Origin: Helianthus annuus | Lineage: Eukaryota > Streptophyta > Magnoliopsida > Asterales > Asteraceae | NCBI RefSeq assembly: GCF_002127325.2 | Contig: NC_035443.2 | Coordinates: 119,626,462 to 119,690,461, forward strand | Length of the DNA: 64,000 nucleotides | Direction of reading: 5' to 3' | Part shown: piece by piece, positions 54,713 to 64,000 of the stretch | Layout: each line of letters opens with the position of its first letter | Numbering within the stretch: the first letter of the stretch is position 1 | Notes under the pieces: generated by a model | What the model saw: only the letters and a program-made list of their open reading frames with translations | The model's database searches: none | What the model was told of the DNA's origin: nothing | Translations under genes and position numbers: made by a program

Positions 54713-55006
54713 GTCGTAAGATTCATGGTTAGAACTTGCTATATGGGAGTGCTAGAGTGGTCATGGGTCGTAGATCTTGGATTCATGTTCATTGGTTTTG
54801 TACATTGTTTTGAAACACTTGAATAATTATTTACATTATGCTTCCGCTGAACGTATTTGTTTTGAAGTGTGTTTTGGAACTTCTTTATGAAATAAATGGA
54901 AACTTTTATTTAATACTATGTTGTGGTTCATTGTGATTGGTGGCTGGATCCTGCTACGTCACACATCCCGTGGTGTTTCCGCAAGTGGTATTTTGGGGGT
55001 GTGACA

Positions 55007-55369
55007 TATTGTACGTTAACTATTTTAGTGTTTTTACATTTGATGTAGTTTTTATTAAAATCTTAGATTAGGGGTGCTAAACGGGTCGTGTTCGCGGGTT
55101 GGTGGGTTCAACCTGACCTGAACCTGAAAATTTTACACAAACCCGTACCCGACCCAAACCCGAAAATCGTATCATACATAAGAACCCGAACACGACCCGA
55201 AGTTTCATGGGTTGACCCAAACACGACCCGTTCAACCCGAATTTTTTTATTTTTTTCTGAAATTAATATATTAAACCTAAACCGATATGTTCGACCCGAA
55301 CCTGATCATATTCATTTGAGTTAATCATTAATTCACACTTATAAGTGTTTTCGTTAGAAATTCGCTAGC
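55007..55369. other. ACCCGA-rich stretch, possible hAT-like end
   Basis: No gene seen. TAGGGGTGCTAAACGGGTCG at 55070 resembles hAT-type terminal repeats, followed by dispersed ACCCGA/GGGTCG motifs to 55300. No opposite end was identified, so the class is uncertain. Confidence 0.3.
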
Positions 55370-55815
55370 ATGGATGAATTGGTAGAGTGGTGTAGAGACG
55401 TCGGACGCAAAAATGGCTACGCCATCGTCACCAAATGCACCATCTACGATGAACTCACAAGCGGTCAGCTGTTAAAAATTTGGCTTACGTGCGATTGTGC
55501 CGGCGAGCAGAAATCAACAGCCACAGTCAGACGCAGCGGGACCAGGAAAACCGGTTGCAAGTTCCAACTGGTCGGGACATACAAAAAGAGGTTAGGTTAT
55601 TGGGATCTAAGGGTTGACGAAGCTAAACATAACCACGAAACATTTCTGTATCCACGGGGTCATCGTCCCTAATGAGGCTGACTCCAGCGGAAGAGAGGAC
55701 GGTGGAGCAACTTACACATCAGAACATAAAACCATGAGACATTCTTGCTGCCATTAAAGAACAGAACCCCCATAATGTCTCAACAAGAAACACCATATAC
55801 AACGCTCGGGCCAAA
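55370..55815 (+). pseudogene. MULE gene: FAR1-type N-terminal domain
   Basis: ATG at 55370 (MDELVEWCRDVGRKNGYAIV) opens a FAR1/WRKY-GCM1-like zinc-binding domain with CDCAG, GCKFQLVG and H-x-H-like ending (AKHNHE). Such domains bind the terminal repeats of Mutator-like elements. The frame stops at TAA 55670; a frameshift and an extra stop lie before the transposase core at 55816. The connecting text (LTPAEERTVEQL ... NVSTRNTIYNARAKLG) is still recognisable in other frames. No terminal inverted repeat was found. Confidence 0.75.
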
Positions 55816-56425
55816 TTGGGTCGAATGGAACAAGTCGGCGAGACTCCAATGCAGATACTTTTCGACCTGTTGGAGATGGTTGGGTTTGTTTTTTACCATA
55901 GAACATATGAAAAAAGCGAACGGGTCGAGGATGTTTTCTTCATCCACCCGGACTCGAACATGTTGTGGCGCGCCTTCCCGCATGTGTTGCTTATACACTC
56001 CACCTACAAGACGAATCGGTACAAAATGCCGCTAGTTCAGATTATCGGTGTTACATCCACGTTGAAGTCGTTTTGCATTGCTCATGCGTTCGTAAGTAAC
56101 GAGAAACAGGAAAACTTCACATGGGTTCTGCAGAGGTTGAAACACTCATTAGACAGTGTTATGGAACCCCGTGTAATAGTAACGGATAGAGATCGTGCCC
56201 TAATGAACGCATGTGCAACCGTGTTTCCCAGGGCTAGACATTCATTGTGTAGGTGGCACATACAGCAAAACATTGCCAAACATTGCAGGCAAAGCTTTAA
56301 AACCGAAGAAAGCTAGGAAAGGTTTCTTTATAAGTGGGGCAAGCTAATTAACTCGACGACCGATCTTGACTACAACTACTGGTACGAGCGAATACGATCA
56401 AAATTGCCAAGCAAAAAAAGCGACG
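55816..56425 (+). pseudogene. MULE transposase core
   Basis: MULE domain (PF10551 type) with FPHVLLIHSTYKTNRY, VTSTLKSFCIAHAF, PRVIVTDRDRALMNA and LCRWHIQQNI. The first catalytic position, normally Asp before the TYKTN box, is His; the second Asp is kept. TAG at 56314-56316 also breaks the frame. Exon end at 56425 by a GTAAGT donor. The protein would cut and paste Mutator-like DNA elements, but this copy has lost a catalytic residue. Confidence 0.85.
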
Positions 56426-56500
56426 GTAAGTTTTATATTATGTTTGTTTAATAATCATACTTATTTGACTTGTCTTAACTGCACTTCACTTTGATTACAG
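56426..56500 (+). other. Intron in MULE gene, 75 nt
   Basis: GCGACG|GTAAGTTT to TTTGATTACAG|AGATT. Joining keeps the frame into EIMDYLYSNWL. T-rich throughout. Confidence 0.75.
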
Positions 56501-57165
56501 AGATTATGGACTATTTGTATTCAAACTGGTTACAACCATATAGAGACCGGTTTGTTTCGTTCTGGAGCGACCAGCATCTGAACTTCGGTCAACGTACAAC
56601 GAACAAGGCAGAGGGTCAACATGCCCCTTTGAAGCATTACCTAGGCGACTCTAATTACACGCTGGATAAAGTGGTACCACTTATTGATAAGCTCATAAGA
56701 AACCAGGTGACAGAAATCAAAAGCAGCATTGAAGCAAATAGGAGCCGAACGTTGGGTCCACATAACAAACCAATATTTGATCTCCTATGATAGAAGGTTT
56801 CACATTCCTGCCTAGACTTGATATACGCCGAAGTAAATGAAATAGAAACCTTAAAGTTATCTAACGGTACATGCGCGTGCCGTTTGCATACAAGCTGTGG
56901 GTTGCCATGCGCCAGTCGGTTGCAACTGTATACAAAGAATGGTAATACATTATTCGACCAACCACATTTTATAATCATAGCATTTCATCACGCAAAATCT
57001 TATTCACATTTTATGTTGTTTGTTGGTATGTTTCTTAGGTCAAATGATTCCTTTGGAGTTGATAGACCCTTTTTGGAAAAAGTTAAATTTGGACTCCATA
57101 CTGAAACCGAGCGAGGAGGAGTGTTTTGACTTAGACGACGAACTTGCGCTTCTTAAACAACTTTA
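56501..57165 (+). pseudogene. MULE gene: post-core and SWIM zinc finger
   Basis: Reads EIMDYLYSNWL, FGQRTTNKAEGQHAPLKHYL (a MULE landmark) and a SWIM finger C-x-C-x(n)-C-x-H-like motif in GTCACRLHTSCGLPCA. A second intron at 56942-57038 (AGAATG|GTAATAC to TTTCTTAG|GTCAAATG) joins the finger to IPLELIDPFWKKL, the usual post-SWIM text. TGA near 56790 and TAA at 57163 break the frame. SWIM fingers bind DNA or protein. Confidence 0.75.
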
Positions 57166-57814
57166 ATGGCCCAGCCGAGAGAAGTCAAGAAAAACCTGGT
57201 TCAAAAGATGAAGGATTTGGTACAACTCAATAAGACGAAGCTCAAACAGCCAGTTGTGCAAAAAAACACACAGGGTCGTCCAAGTTTAAAAGCTCAGCAA
57301 CAAAGGAAGGATGATTCGTTTACGGAGCCTTCAAGACACAGCTTTTTCGCATCGGCAGACGCGTATAGTGATTCACCCGTTGGGTTTGGCACACAAGAGT
57401 CATTCCACGAACCTAGCAGGCACAGCTCGTTTGTCGAGTCATAGAGTTATTGTGCTGACACAGCTATGTTCTTCGGCAAGATTGCGAAAGGCGCTAAGAA
57501 TTCGAAAACGAAAAAGAAGGTCGCAAAATCAACGGAAGAGCAACCAAACTTACCTTTGCTGCCAACCGCACTACTTAATATGTTCATGCACTTCAAACCG
57601 TTCATTCCACCTTGCTTCTATCCATACCTCAGTCACATACAAAATGTGTAGGGTGATGGTAATTGTGGGTTTCGATCTATAACGGTCGGCTTATCTTTTC
57701 AAGAGTGGCAGTGGCCGTTAATACGGCAGGAGCTTCTGGCTGAGTGCAACCGGTACTACGACTTATGGAAAATGATAAATGAACCTGAGTTTGAAGATGT
57801 TCTGCAGTCATTAG
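57166..57814 (+). pseudogene. MULE gene: linker and OTU protease, first half
   Basis: A basic linker (KKNTQGRPSLKAQQQRK; two EPSRHS repeats) leads to an OTU-type cysteine protease opening, GDGNCGFRSI, whose Cys is catalytic in the OTU family (usually deubiquitinases). TAG at 57442-57444 and before GDGNCG (near 57650) are in frame. The domain is cut at ATTAG (57810-57814) by a solo LTR and resumes at 60496. Confidence 0.75.
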
Positions 57815-58073
57815 TGTCACACCCCCAAAATCCACACGCGGAGTACCACCGCTTGGAGGCGTGACATGACCAGGATCAAGCAACCAATCATATTGAACAT
57901 GTAAGTAATAAGTAATAATAAATGTAATTCAACCAAACCAATATGAAAGGTGTTCAAAACATAAGTATAATATCAATGTTTAGCGGAAGCATAAAAGTAA
58001 ACCCAACATAAGTATAAGTATGAAATGTCATAATGTTTGATAAAACATTCACGATCCTTGTCCACAACGACCG

Positions 58074-58503
58074 TGTTGATGCATGGAATGTCTGTTGACT
58101 ACGTCTACATTAAGTCTTAGGTCAAGATAGGTCAACATAGGAGCTTGAAAGTCAAAATTAGGTCTTAATGTTGTAGTTTCGCTTTTATGTACATATGGTT
58201 CCGCTCATATGGTCATCAGGTAGTTCCGCTTATTTGTCACTTGGTAGTTTCGCTCATATGGACTGCCATAAGAGCGAAACCTATAGTCCTATAAATACCT
58301 GATGTGATCATTAGTCATGCATGTTGGAGCGGAACTAGGTCATTGCTTTTGTAACGAAACTCTGTCAAATTTGAATCAGAAAGCAATAATAGAGAAGGAA
58401 TTGAAAAGGAAAAGCTGTGTAACTTCATGTGCATTGATTCCGCCTTTGTATGTGAAGATGAACGTTCTCAACTGACTGTTTAGGGTCGGAACACGGTCCA
58501 ACA
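58074..58503 (+). repeat. Solo copia LTR nested in the solo gypsy LTR
   Basis: 430 bases, TGTTGATGCATGG ... CGGTCCAACA. Its start resembles the SirB and SirC LTRs. TTTCGCT/GTTCCGCT motifs and AGCGAAAC at 58178-58281 precede TATAAATA (58290-58297). Surrounding text matches the homologous gypsy LTRs across the site (CACAACGA ... CGCCTCCC), confirming insertion; the duplication is imperfect. Confidence 0.75.
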
Positions 58504-58666
58504 AGCGCCTCCCTGTGCAAGCTCTATGTACCTAACGACCTGCAAGGCATGTAACAGAGAGTCAACAACTAGTTGAGCGAGTTCATAGTGGGTTGTTTAG
58601 TAATAATGTTCATTTCGTAAACTGTTTGTTTGTTTAGTAACCCATGTATCGTTTATAATTACATCG

Positions 58667-58870
58667 CGGCCCTCCAGGCATGTTTGCGAAGATTAGTGGG
58701 AGTTTCCCATGTATTGTAGACTAGTTATGTTTGTCTCGCGGCCCTCCAGGCATGTTTGCGAAGTTTAGTATCAGTATCGCGGCCATTCCAGGCATGTGTG
58801 CGAAGATCAGTATCAGTATCGCGGCCATTACAGGCATGTGTGCGAAGATCAGTATCAGTATCACTAGTCT
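58667..58870 (-). repeat. 42-base minisatellite in solo gypsy LTR
   Basis: Four units of TCGCGGCC-TCCAGGCATG-TGCGAAG, the last three 42 bases apart. It occupies the same place as the GypA 58-base repeat but is unrelated in sequence. Confidence 0.85.
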
Positions 58871-59179
58871 AGCGGTATCTATAAGTGACCTTCCCCAAAT
58901 GAGGTCAGTAGTACGTAATTCCCATAACTATGTAAGTACAAGAAATCAACCAATCCCATTCCCTACCCCGGGAATCCCATGCCTTGGTAAGAGTGTGAAC
59001 TCACCTTGGTTTGCTCGGCAGATACACGAAAAGGGTACTTAAGTTATAAGTGGTCAACCACGTCCTAGCATGGTTACCATACAAGTCAGGACTAGGTTCA
59101 AGTAATGCACGTATGTTTACACATAGCCTAACAAGTTACGAACACTTACAGATCATGGTAACACGCTAACAGTCATGCA

Positions 59180-59600
59180 ACAAATCCAACTTGTACGATT
59201 CATCAAAGAAACCCAAATAATACCCGGCCCAACATGTTGTGCGATCCACAACATGTTGTGCGATCCAACATAAACCCGGCCCAACAATATAAACAGTCCA
59301 ATAGCATACTCGGCCCAAATAATAACAAGTAGGGATCTTGTGCGATCCGGGTAACTTGTACGATCCGAATGGTCTTGTGCGACTGACCAATCCTTAGGCG
59401 ATTGGGATTGGGCTTGGAGGCCCAACATCATAACAGCTTTAAGTAGTTGTGTGTGGCCCAAGCCTTGTGCGATCATGCCTAAACTGATTGTACACTGTGC
59501 TTTATGTGCTTGCACTTAACTTGTGCGACTGCACTTGTGCGTTCAGTCTTGTGCAATCAGGTCAGATTCTATAGAATCTGATCTTGTGCGATTTGTTATG
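59180..59600 (-). repeat. TTGTGCGATC array in solo gypsy LTR
   Basis: Several exact TTGTGCGATC and many near copies (TTGTACGATC, TTGTGCGACT). Same position relative to the LTR ends as in GypA and GypB. Confidence 0.8.
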
Positions 59601-60495
59601 TGATTGCCGTAAATCATGGTAATCGGTTACAATCATTCTAACAGTTTCCTATTTCTCATCCTTTCAATTTCAGCATTAACAACTTCCAAACATGCAATCA
59701 TCAATCAAACAGGGGCTTTAACATCAAATCCCTATGAACCCTAATGATATTCAACGCATAATCGACAATCATACTCGTTTACATCCACTAGCACGGCTCA
59801 TGTTATTGATTTCTAGCATGCATTCTAATAAGTCTATCACAACCGGTCATATTACAGCCGATACTCAATCATTTGGTTCGTTAACATCATACGATTATTA
59901 ATTCTACAATAATCTAAACCGATTGTTCATCAAGTATTCTACTAACATAACACTTTAAGCATTAATCAACACATAGACACTTGACCAACGAACATTAATC
60001 ATATCAAAACCAAACAACAATATAACACTAACCGATTAAAGAAGAGTGTGAGGATTGATCCGAATAGAAAGTCTTCGGTGGAGAAGGGATCTGACTGTCG
60101 TCGAGCTCGTAAGGGAGAGAAAGAGAGAGTAGGGTTTTTGGTGTGTGTAGAGTGTTAGCAAATAATGGGGAAGCAAAACCTCACAAGGGTTTTGTATTGG
60201 TTTATATAGGGGAGTGGCCGAACCCTCTTAATGGGCTGCCCATTCGGTTCAATTACAAAAGAGCGTGGGCCGAGAATGGTAAGGAACCAAAGCCCAAAGG
60301 CTTGTGCGATCGGGTTGTTGTTGTGCGATCGATTCATTTTGTGTGATCTTATTACATACATACATACATGCACAACACATATTCACGTAACATAATAACA
60401 CATATTTCATTAATCATCATAGTTCACATAATCACATAGGGTCCACATACGTTACATTAAACACAAAGATGGGTTCTGAAATACGAGTTGTCACA

Positions 60496-60823
60496 ATTAG
60501 ATTGGTCTAGTATAGACACAGCACCTGGCCATAAGTGGCTACAAATGCCTTTCACAGGGCTTATGATAGCAAACCGGTGGAATGTCATTTGTCTCTTATT
60601 AAGTGACACTCGTTGTGCTTCATTTTTTCCCATGTTCATAACAGCCGAAGATAGTATTCCGCATCAAACGGTCGCGTTTGCACATGTAAACAGGAACCAT
60701 TTTATTCACATCAGATTAGAAGTGGAATATCCAATGCCAACCCCATCAGGATACTGGCGACAACCGGCACGGAATATGCCAGCAGAAAGTTGGTATTACT
60801 ATTACCAGGAACGTATTGACTGA
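60496..60823 (+). pseudogene. MULE gene: OTU protease, second half
   Basis: Resumes the frame cut at 57814: LDWSSIDTAPGHKWLQMPFTGLMIANRW, then FAHVNRNHFIHIRL with a His in the position expected for the OTU catalytic His, ending at TGA 60821. Removing the solo LTR and one ATTAG restores continuity with no frame change, so the LTR arrived after fusion of the domains. Fusion of MULE and OTU domains is known in plant annotations; its role is unclear. Confidence 0.75.
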
Positions 60824-60882
60824 TATAATAAGATCGTTGATGAATACAGGACCGGGGCATACGTGATTTAGGTGGCCTGTGA

Positions 60883-61190
60883 ATTTAAAATGTTATTTCA
60901 TGTTTTGACAATTTGTAATGATGAACATACACGTTATATAAATGTTTTGGCAACTTGTTGAAATTGAACTTGAAAAAAAATGTTTAAAATGTTATTTCAT
61001 GTTTTGACAATTTGTAATGATGAACATACACGTTATATAAATGTTTTGGCAACTTGTTGAAATTGAACTTGAAAAAATGTTTAAAATGTTGTTTCATGTT
61101 TTGACAATTTGTAATGATGAACATACACGTTATATAAATATTTTGGCAAATTGTTGAAATTGAACTTGAAAAAATGTTTAAAACGAATCA
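60883..61190. repeat. Three ~98-base tandem repeats
   Basis: Units starting at about 60889, 60990 and 61087, each with TGTTATTTCATGTTTTGACA and ACACGTTATATAAAT. They lie directly after the MULE-OTU gene and may be its 3' region. No gene. Confidence 0.85.
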
Positions 61191-61239
61191 ACGTTAACAC
61201 ATACCGACTGTATCTTCGTCACTTCCGCATATAGTAATT

Positions 61240-61560
61240 TAAGAAAAATGAAAAATACTCAATGTATACGGGTCGTATACGTGTATACGCCTCATATACA
61301 TGAAGAAAACAGGGATCGTATATGGAGTATATGACTGAATTAAAAAATAATAAATGAATGTATACGGGTCGTATACATTTATACGGCCCGTATACTTAAA
61401 ACAAAAGGTCGTATAACATTTTATACGACCTCATTTCCACCACACGGCCTCAACATTCTCTAAAAATTCTCTCGGTTTTCACTCGGATCGTTCTTGGATA
61501 GCGTTCTTCGGCGTTTGTGACGTTTTCTTCTCGTTCTTTCTATACGGTACGTTTTCGTAT
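61240..61560 (+). promoter_or_regulatory. Promoter-like stretch with GTATACG motifs
   Basis: Repeated TATACGGGTCGTATAC-type motifs (61258-61400) precede GTCGTATAACATTTTATACGACC and a CT-rich leader (61450-61560) like a plant 5' UTR. The same core then forms an array at 61680-62060 before an ATG. Confidence 0.45.
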
Positions 61561-61679
61561 AGTATACTTTCAAATTCCGAAACATGTTAGATTATGGTCT
61601 TGTATAGTAAAGGATCGAATAGCATACATAGGCATAACGATTAAGATTGTATGATAGAATTAGAAAAAAAAAATGAAAC

Positions 61680-62060
61680 TGAAAATTGTAACTGAATATT
61701 CAAGTGTATACGGTCGTATACAATTTATATGATCGTATAAGTTTTGAATATTCAATGCATATACTGTCGTATACAATATATACGATCGTATAACAGTTGA
61801 ATATTCAAACTGTATACAATCGTATACACTATATACGCTCGTATAATGTTTGAATATTCAAACTATATACGACCATATACGATATATACGGCCGTATACA
61901 GATTGAATATTCAAGCTGTATACGATCGTAAACATTGTATACGACCGTATAAACTTATATTTTATTCCCAATTTGTTATATTTTTAGCGTATCCGGGACG
62001 TATAATACGTGCGTATAGGAAACGTATATCTGAGGTGTACGTAGCGTATGAGTGCGTATA
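61680..62060 (+). repeat. TATACGATCGTATA array
   Basis: About five units of 50-56 bases, GAATATTCAA-CTGTATACGATCGTATAC, then looser CGTATAATACGTGCG text to about 62240. Palindromic CpG-containing core. Confidence 0.85.
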
Positions 62061-62266
62061 ATACTTGCGCGTACGATACGTATACTTCATGTTTACGGAT
62101 CGGGTACGAGATGTATAACACGTGAGTACACGAAACCTATACTTGATGTGTTCAGAGCGTATATGAGATGTACAATACGTTCGTATACAAGAACAGTAGT
62201 CGTATAATACGTTAACGCTAATCGTATAGTGATTGCTAAGTTGTAATTGTTATTTTTACAGACGAT

Positions 62267-63600
62267 ATGGCTGAGTCATCAGCAGCTGCTGCGGCCCTTA
62301 GAGGTCGAGGTCAGGGTCGGGGACGTGGACGTGGAAGTGGACGCGGACGTGGACATGGACAGGAGGAGGAGGTTGTGCCCGATTTTACTGAGACGGGGCA
62401 GTTTATTTGCGTAATCCCTCCGAGGTACGGTTGCCTATAGGGTTTTGGGCAGATTACGAGAGATGGAGCTGGATGCGCCTCGGACCATTGATATTCAGTT
62501 TTTGACCGATATTAGATCGATCGGTCGGGTCCGAGAGTTCATGCCAGCTAACTCCGCGTGGGACCACTTATTTGATGTCGCAACAGAGCGGGCCCACACG
62601 GAGATTACTTTAGAGTTTTTATGTACTTTTTCATTTATGGACACCCGGGGTGGGGGTTTACAACATTTTTTAATGACACCCGCCGTAGCTGTTACTCTTT
62701 GCGGCAAGACTCAGAGGATGACACTGCATGAGTTCGCCATTGCCTTGAGTCTGTACTCACAGGAGTACTCAGTGTCCTAGGCATTTTTTGTTGTGGCCTT
62801 GGTGGGGCACTATTGGGTCCGGGGAGTTCGCGACACCGAGTTCGCGATCCCCAAAGGCGGGGGCGAGTTGCCTTTACGACCCGTTACACCGATACCTACA
62901 TCGGTGTATCGTCGTGAGGATCGCCGGTCATCATGATAGCAGGGAATGGGTCACCCAAAGTGACCTATTCTACTTGCACGACTTACTTACCGGCGGGGGG
63001 GGGGGGGCAACTTGGCGTACAAGTTGCCCGCATATTTCGCGGAGTACGCTTTTAAGCGTACCTCATCCCACATCAGCTGTGGGGGCTTCGTCACCCGTCT
63101 GGCGAAGCATTTCCCTCGCTTCTTCTCCCCGCAGGTGGCAAAGGATAAGACCCTAACACTCCAGCTTGACAGGGTTGGGAGTGGCACAGCCCAATCGATG
63201 GGTTTGGCTCACGAGGTCGAGGGACAGGGGTTGGTTTGGGCGTATGGTGTGGATGAGGGAGAGGGAGCCGAGGGAGAGGGAAGCGGGCGGGGGAGGCGAT
63301 GGAGAGGGAGGCGACAGAGAGGGAGTCGATCATACCATCGATCGATCACAGGTAGCTGCGGAGGATGTACAGGGGTAATCGCTCGTACGTTCGACGGAGC
63401 GTGAGACAGCGTGTAATGCCTCCACCGGGGTGGAGGAGAGACTCGTTCAGGTCGAGTCGAGACTCACTCAGGTCGAGTCGGATGTAGCTGCAGTCAGGGG
63501 GGATGTACAGTGGATGGTCGAGGCGATTGTGGCTATACATTCTGGCGCGCCCCTACCTCCACGAGCTGGCGCTGCACCACCACCACTACCACCGTCGTAG
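62267..63600 (+). pseudogene. ATHILA ORF-1-like retroelement protein, frameshifted
   Basis: ATG at 62267 follows an acceptor-like TATTTTTACAG. The N-terminus is Ala-rich then an Arg-Gly repeat (RGRGRGSGRGRGHG). TAG at 62438 and a frame change lead to LDAPRTIDIQFL, REFMPANSAWDHLFDV and LEFLCTFSF (62445-62780). Other frames give DPLHRYLHRC, DSREWVTQSDLFYLHDLLTG and ITLAKHF-like VTRLAKHF, then a coiled-coil and Pro-rich end closing with TAG near 63600. These landmarks fit the ATHILA ORF-1 type of plant retroelement protein, function unknown. A 13-base poly-G run (62995-63007) marks one frame break. Confidence 0.65.
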
Positions 63601-64000
63601 CTGCTTATTGTATTATTATTATTTTTTTTTTGTTATTTTACGTTTGAAACATTGTAAAAATTTATCTTTTTGTTTGTTTTAGATGTAAAACATTGTAAAT
63701 ATTAATCTTATGTTTAGATGTTAAGTTGTTTTTTTATTAATAATTGTTGTCGTAGTTTATCATAATTATATCACATATTTATCGTTTTACAAAGTGGAAA
63801 CTTAAACATTATAAATACGTTTAACCACATTAATCTTATGTTTAGATGTTAAGTTGTTTGTTTAATAATTGTTATCGTAGTTTATCATAATCATATCACA
63901 TATTTATCGTTTTACAAAGTGGAAACTTATTAAACATTATAAATACGTTTAACTACAAACTCGTAGCATAATCCGATATATACAACACTATTTAAAAATT
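63601..64000. repeat. AT-rich tail with two ~130-base direct repeats
   Basis: TTATGTTTAGATGTTAAGTTG ... ATAAATACGTTTAA occurs at about 63707-63822 and 63836-63953. No gene seen; probably 3' untranslated or element-internal sequence. Confidence 0.75.

Larger units (their letters stand above)
53032..55006 (+). repeat. Gypsy LTR in + orientation
   Basis: Ends GGGGGTGTGACA like the GypA LTR and has homologous text before it (TTATGCTTCCGC, AATAAATGG). It has an upstream CCTTCGCCGAAGG palindrome (53068-53080), an 'AACCCTAGAACACTC' leader start near 53172, an ACGAAG-type array (53800-53975) and splice-like ends 54274/54712. The left end is uncertain: TGTCACA (53032-53038) could be the start or belong to the GypB piece. 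No matching flanks seen (TGGGG against TATTG), so not a simple solo insertion. Confidence 0.7.
57815..60495 (-). repeat. Solo gypsy LTR inside the MULE-OTU gene
   Basis: 2,681 bases, TGTCACACCCCC ... GAGTTGTCACA on the + strand, i.e. GypA-like ends in - orientation, flanked by ATTAG on both sides (57810-57814, 60496-60500). No internal region, so LTR-LTR recombination removed it. It contains a solo copia LTR (58074-58503), splice-like ends 59004/58540, a 42-base minisatellite, the TTGTGCGATC array and a TATA box (60202-60207) with two upstream TTGTGCGATC copies (60302, 60322). Confidence 0.93.

Noticed and set aside
55088..55324. 78-codon ORF rich in Pro, Asp and Arg
   Set aside because: Arises from the ACCCGA repeats; no codon bias or domain.

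Overview
This window is repeat-dominated chromosomal DNA of a flowering plant. The protein families (Sirevirus-type Ty1/copia, chromodomain Ty3/gypsy, a MULE transposase joined to an OTU protease domain, an ATHILA ORF-1-like protein), the plant-type splice sites and the CT-rich leaders all point to a eudicot. The copia pol text resembles copies I know from composites (Asteraceae), but that is recall and I could not test it. I see no host housekeeping gene, tRNA, rRNA or CRISPR array.

Layout. 1-14051: SirA, a + strand Sirevirus-like copia element whose 5' half lies outside the window. It has the gag end, a broken pol with a 2.6-kb tandem duplication, a spacer, a spliced env-position gene with its own TATA box, a polypurine tract and the 3' LTR. 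14052-22792: GypC, a - strand gypsy relic with two large LTR-like blocks and a gag fragment. 22793-23576: fragment of another gypsy LTR, cut by SirB (23577-26419), a + strand copia relic with LTR, primer site, leader array and decayed gag. 26420-53031: GypB, an old - strand chromodomain gypsy element. Its 3' LTR is split by GypA (26708-36587, a complete gypsy element with TAATT target duplications). Its integrase is split by SirC (38073-46383, a young - strand copia element with gag but no pol). 53032-55006: a + strand gypsy LTR. 55370-60823: a MULE-OTU pseudogene interrupted by a solo gypsy LTR (57815-60495, ATTAG duplications), which itself holds a solo copia LTR (58074-58503). 61240-63600: a promoter and repeat array leading into a decayed ATHILA ORF-1-like gene.

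How the parts fit. GypB is the oldest frame; GypA and SirC landed in it later. SirC (gag only) would need pol from another element. Nearly all coding regions are broken; the best preserved are GypA gag-pol (stops plus a changed RT active-site residue) and the first SirC gag ORF.

Main points of interest. (1) In about eight elements of both superfamilies, a short family-specific, CpG-containing motif lies just upstream of the TATA box and again in an array downstream of the inferred start. (2) The chromodomain-gypsy LTRs share matching splice donor and acceptor signals around an interior that holds a different minisatellite in each family. (3) GypA gag has a 98-nt intron-like insert, exactly removable in frame, absent from GypB. 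(4) SirA's env-position gene has an internal promoter and two introns. (5) SirC and GypB both carry internal sequence outside an LTR.
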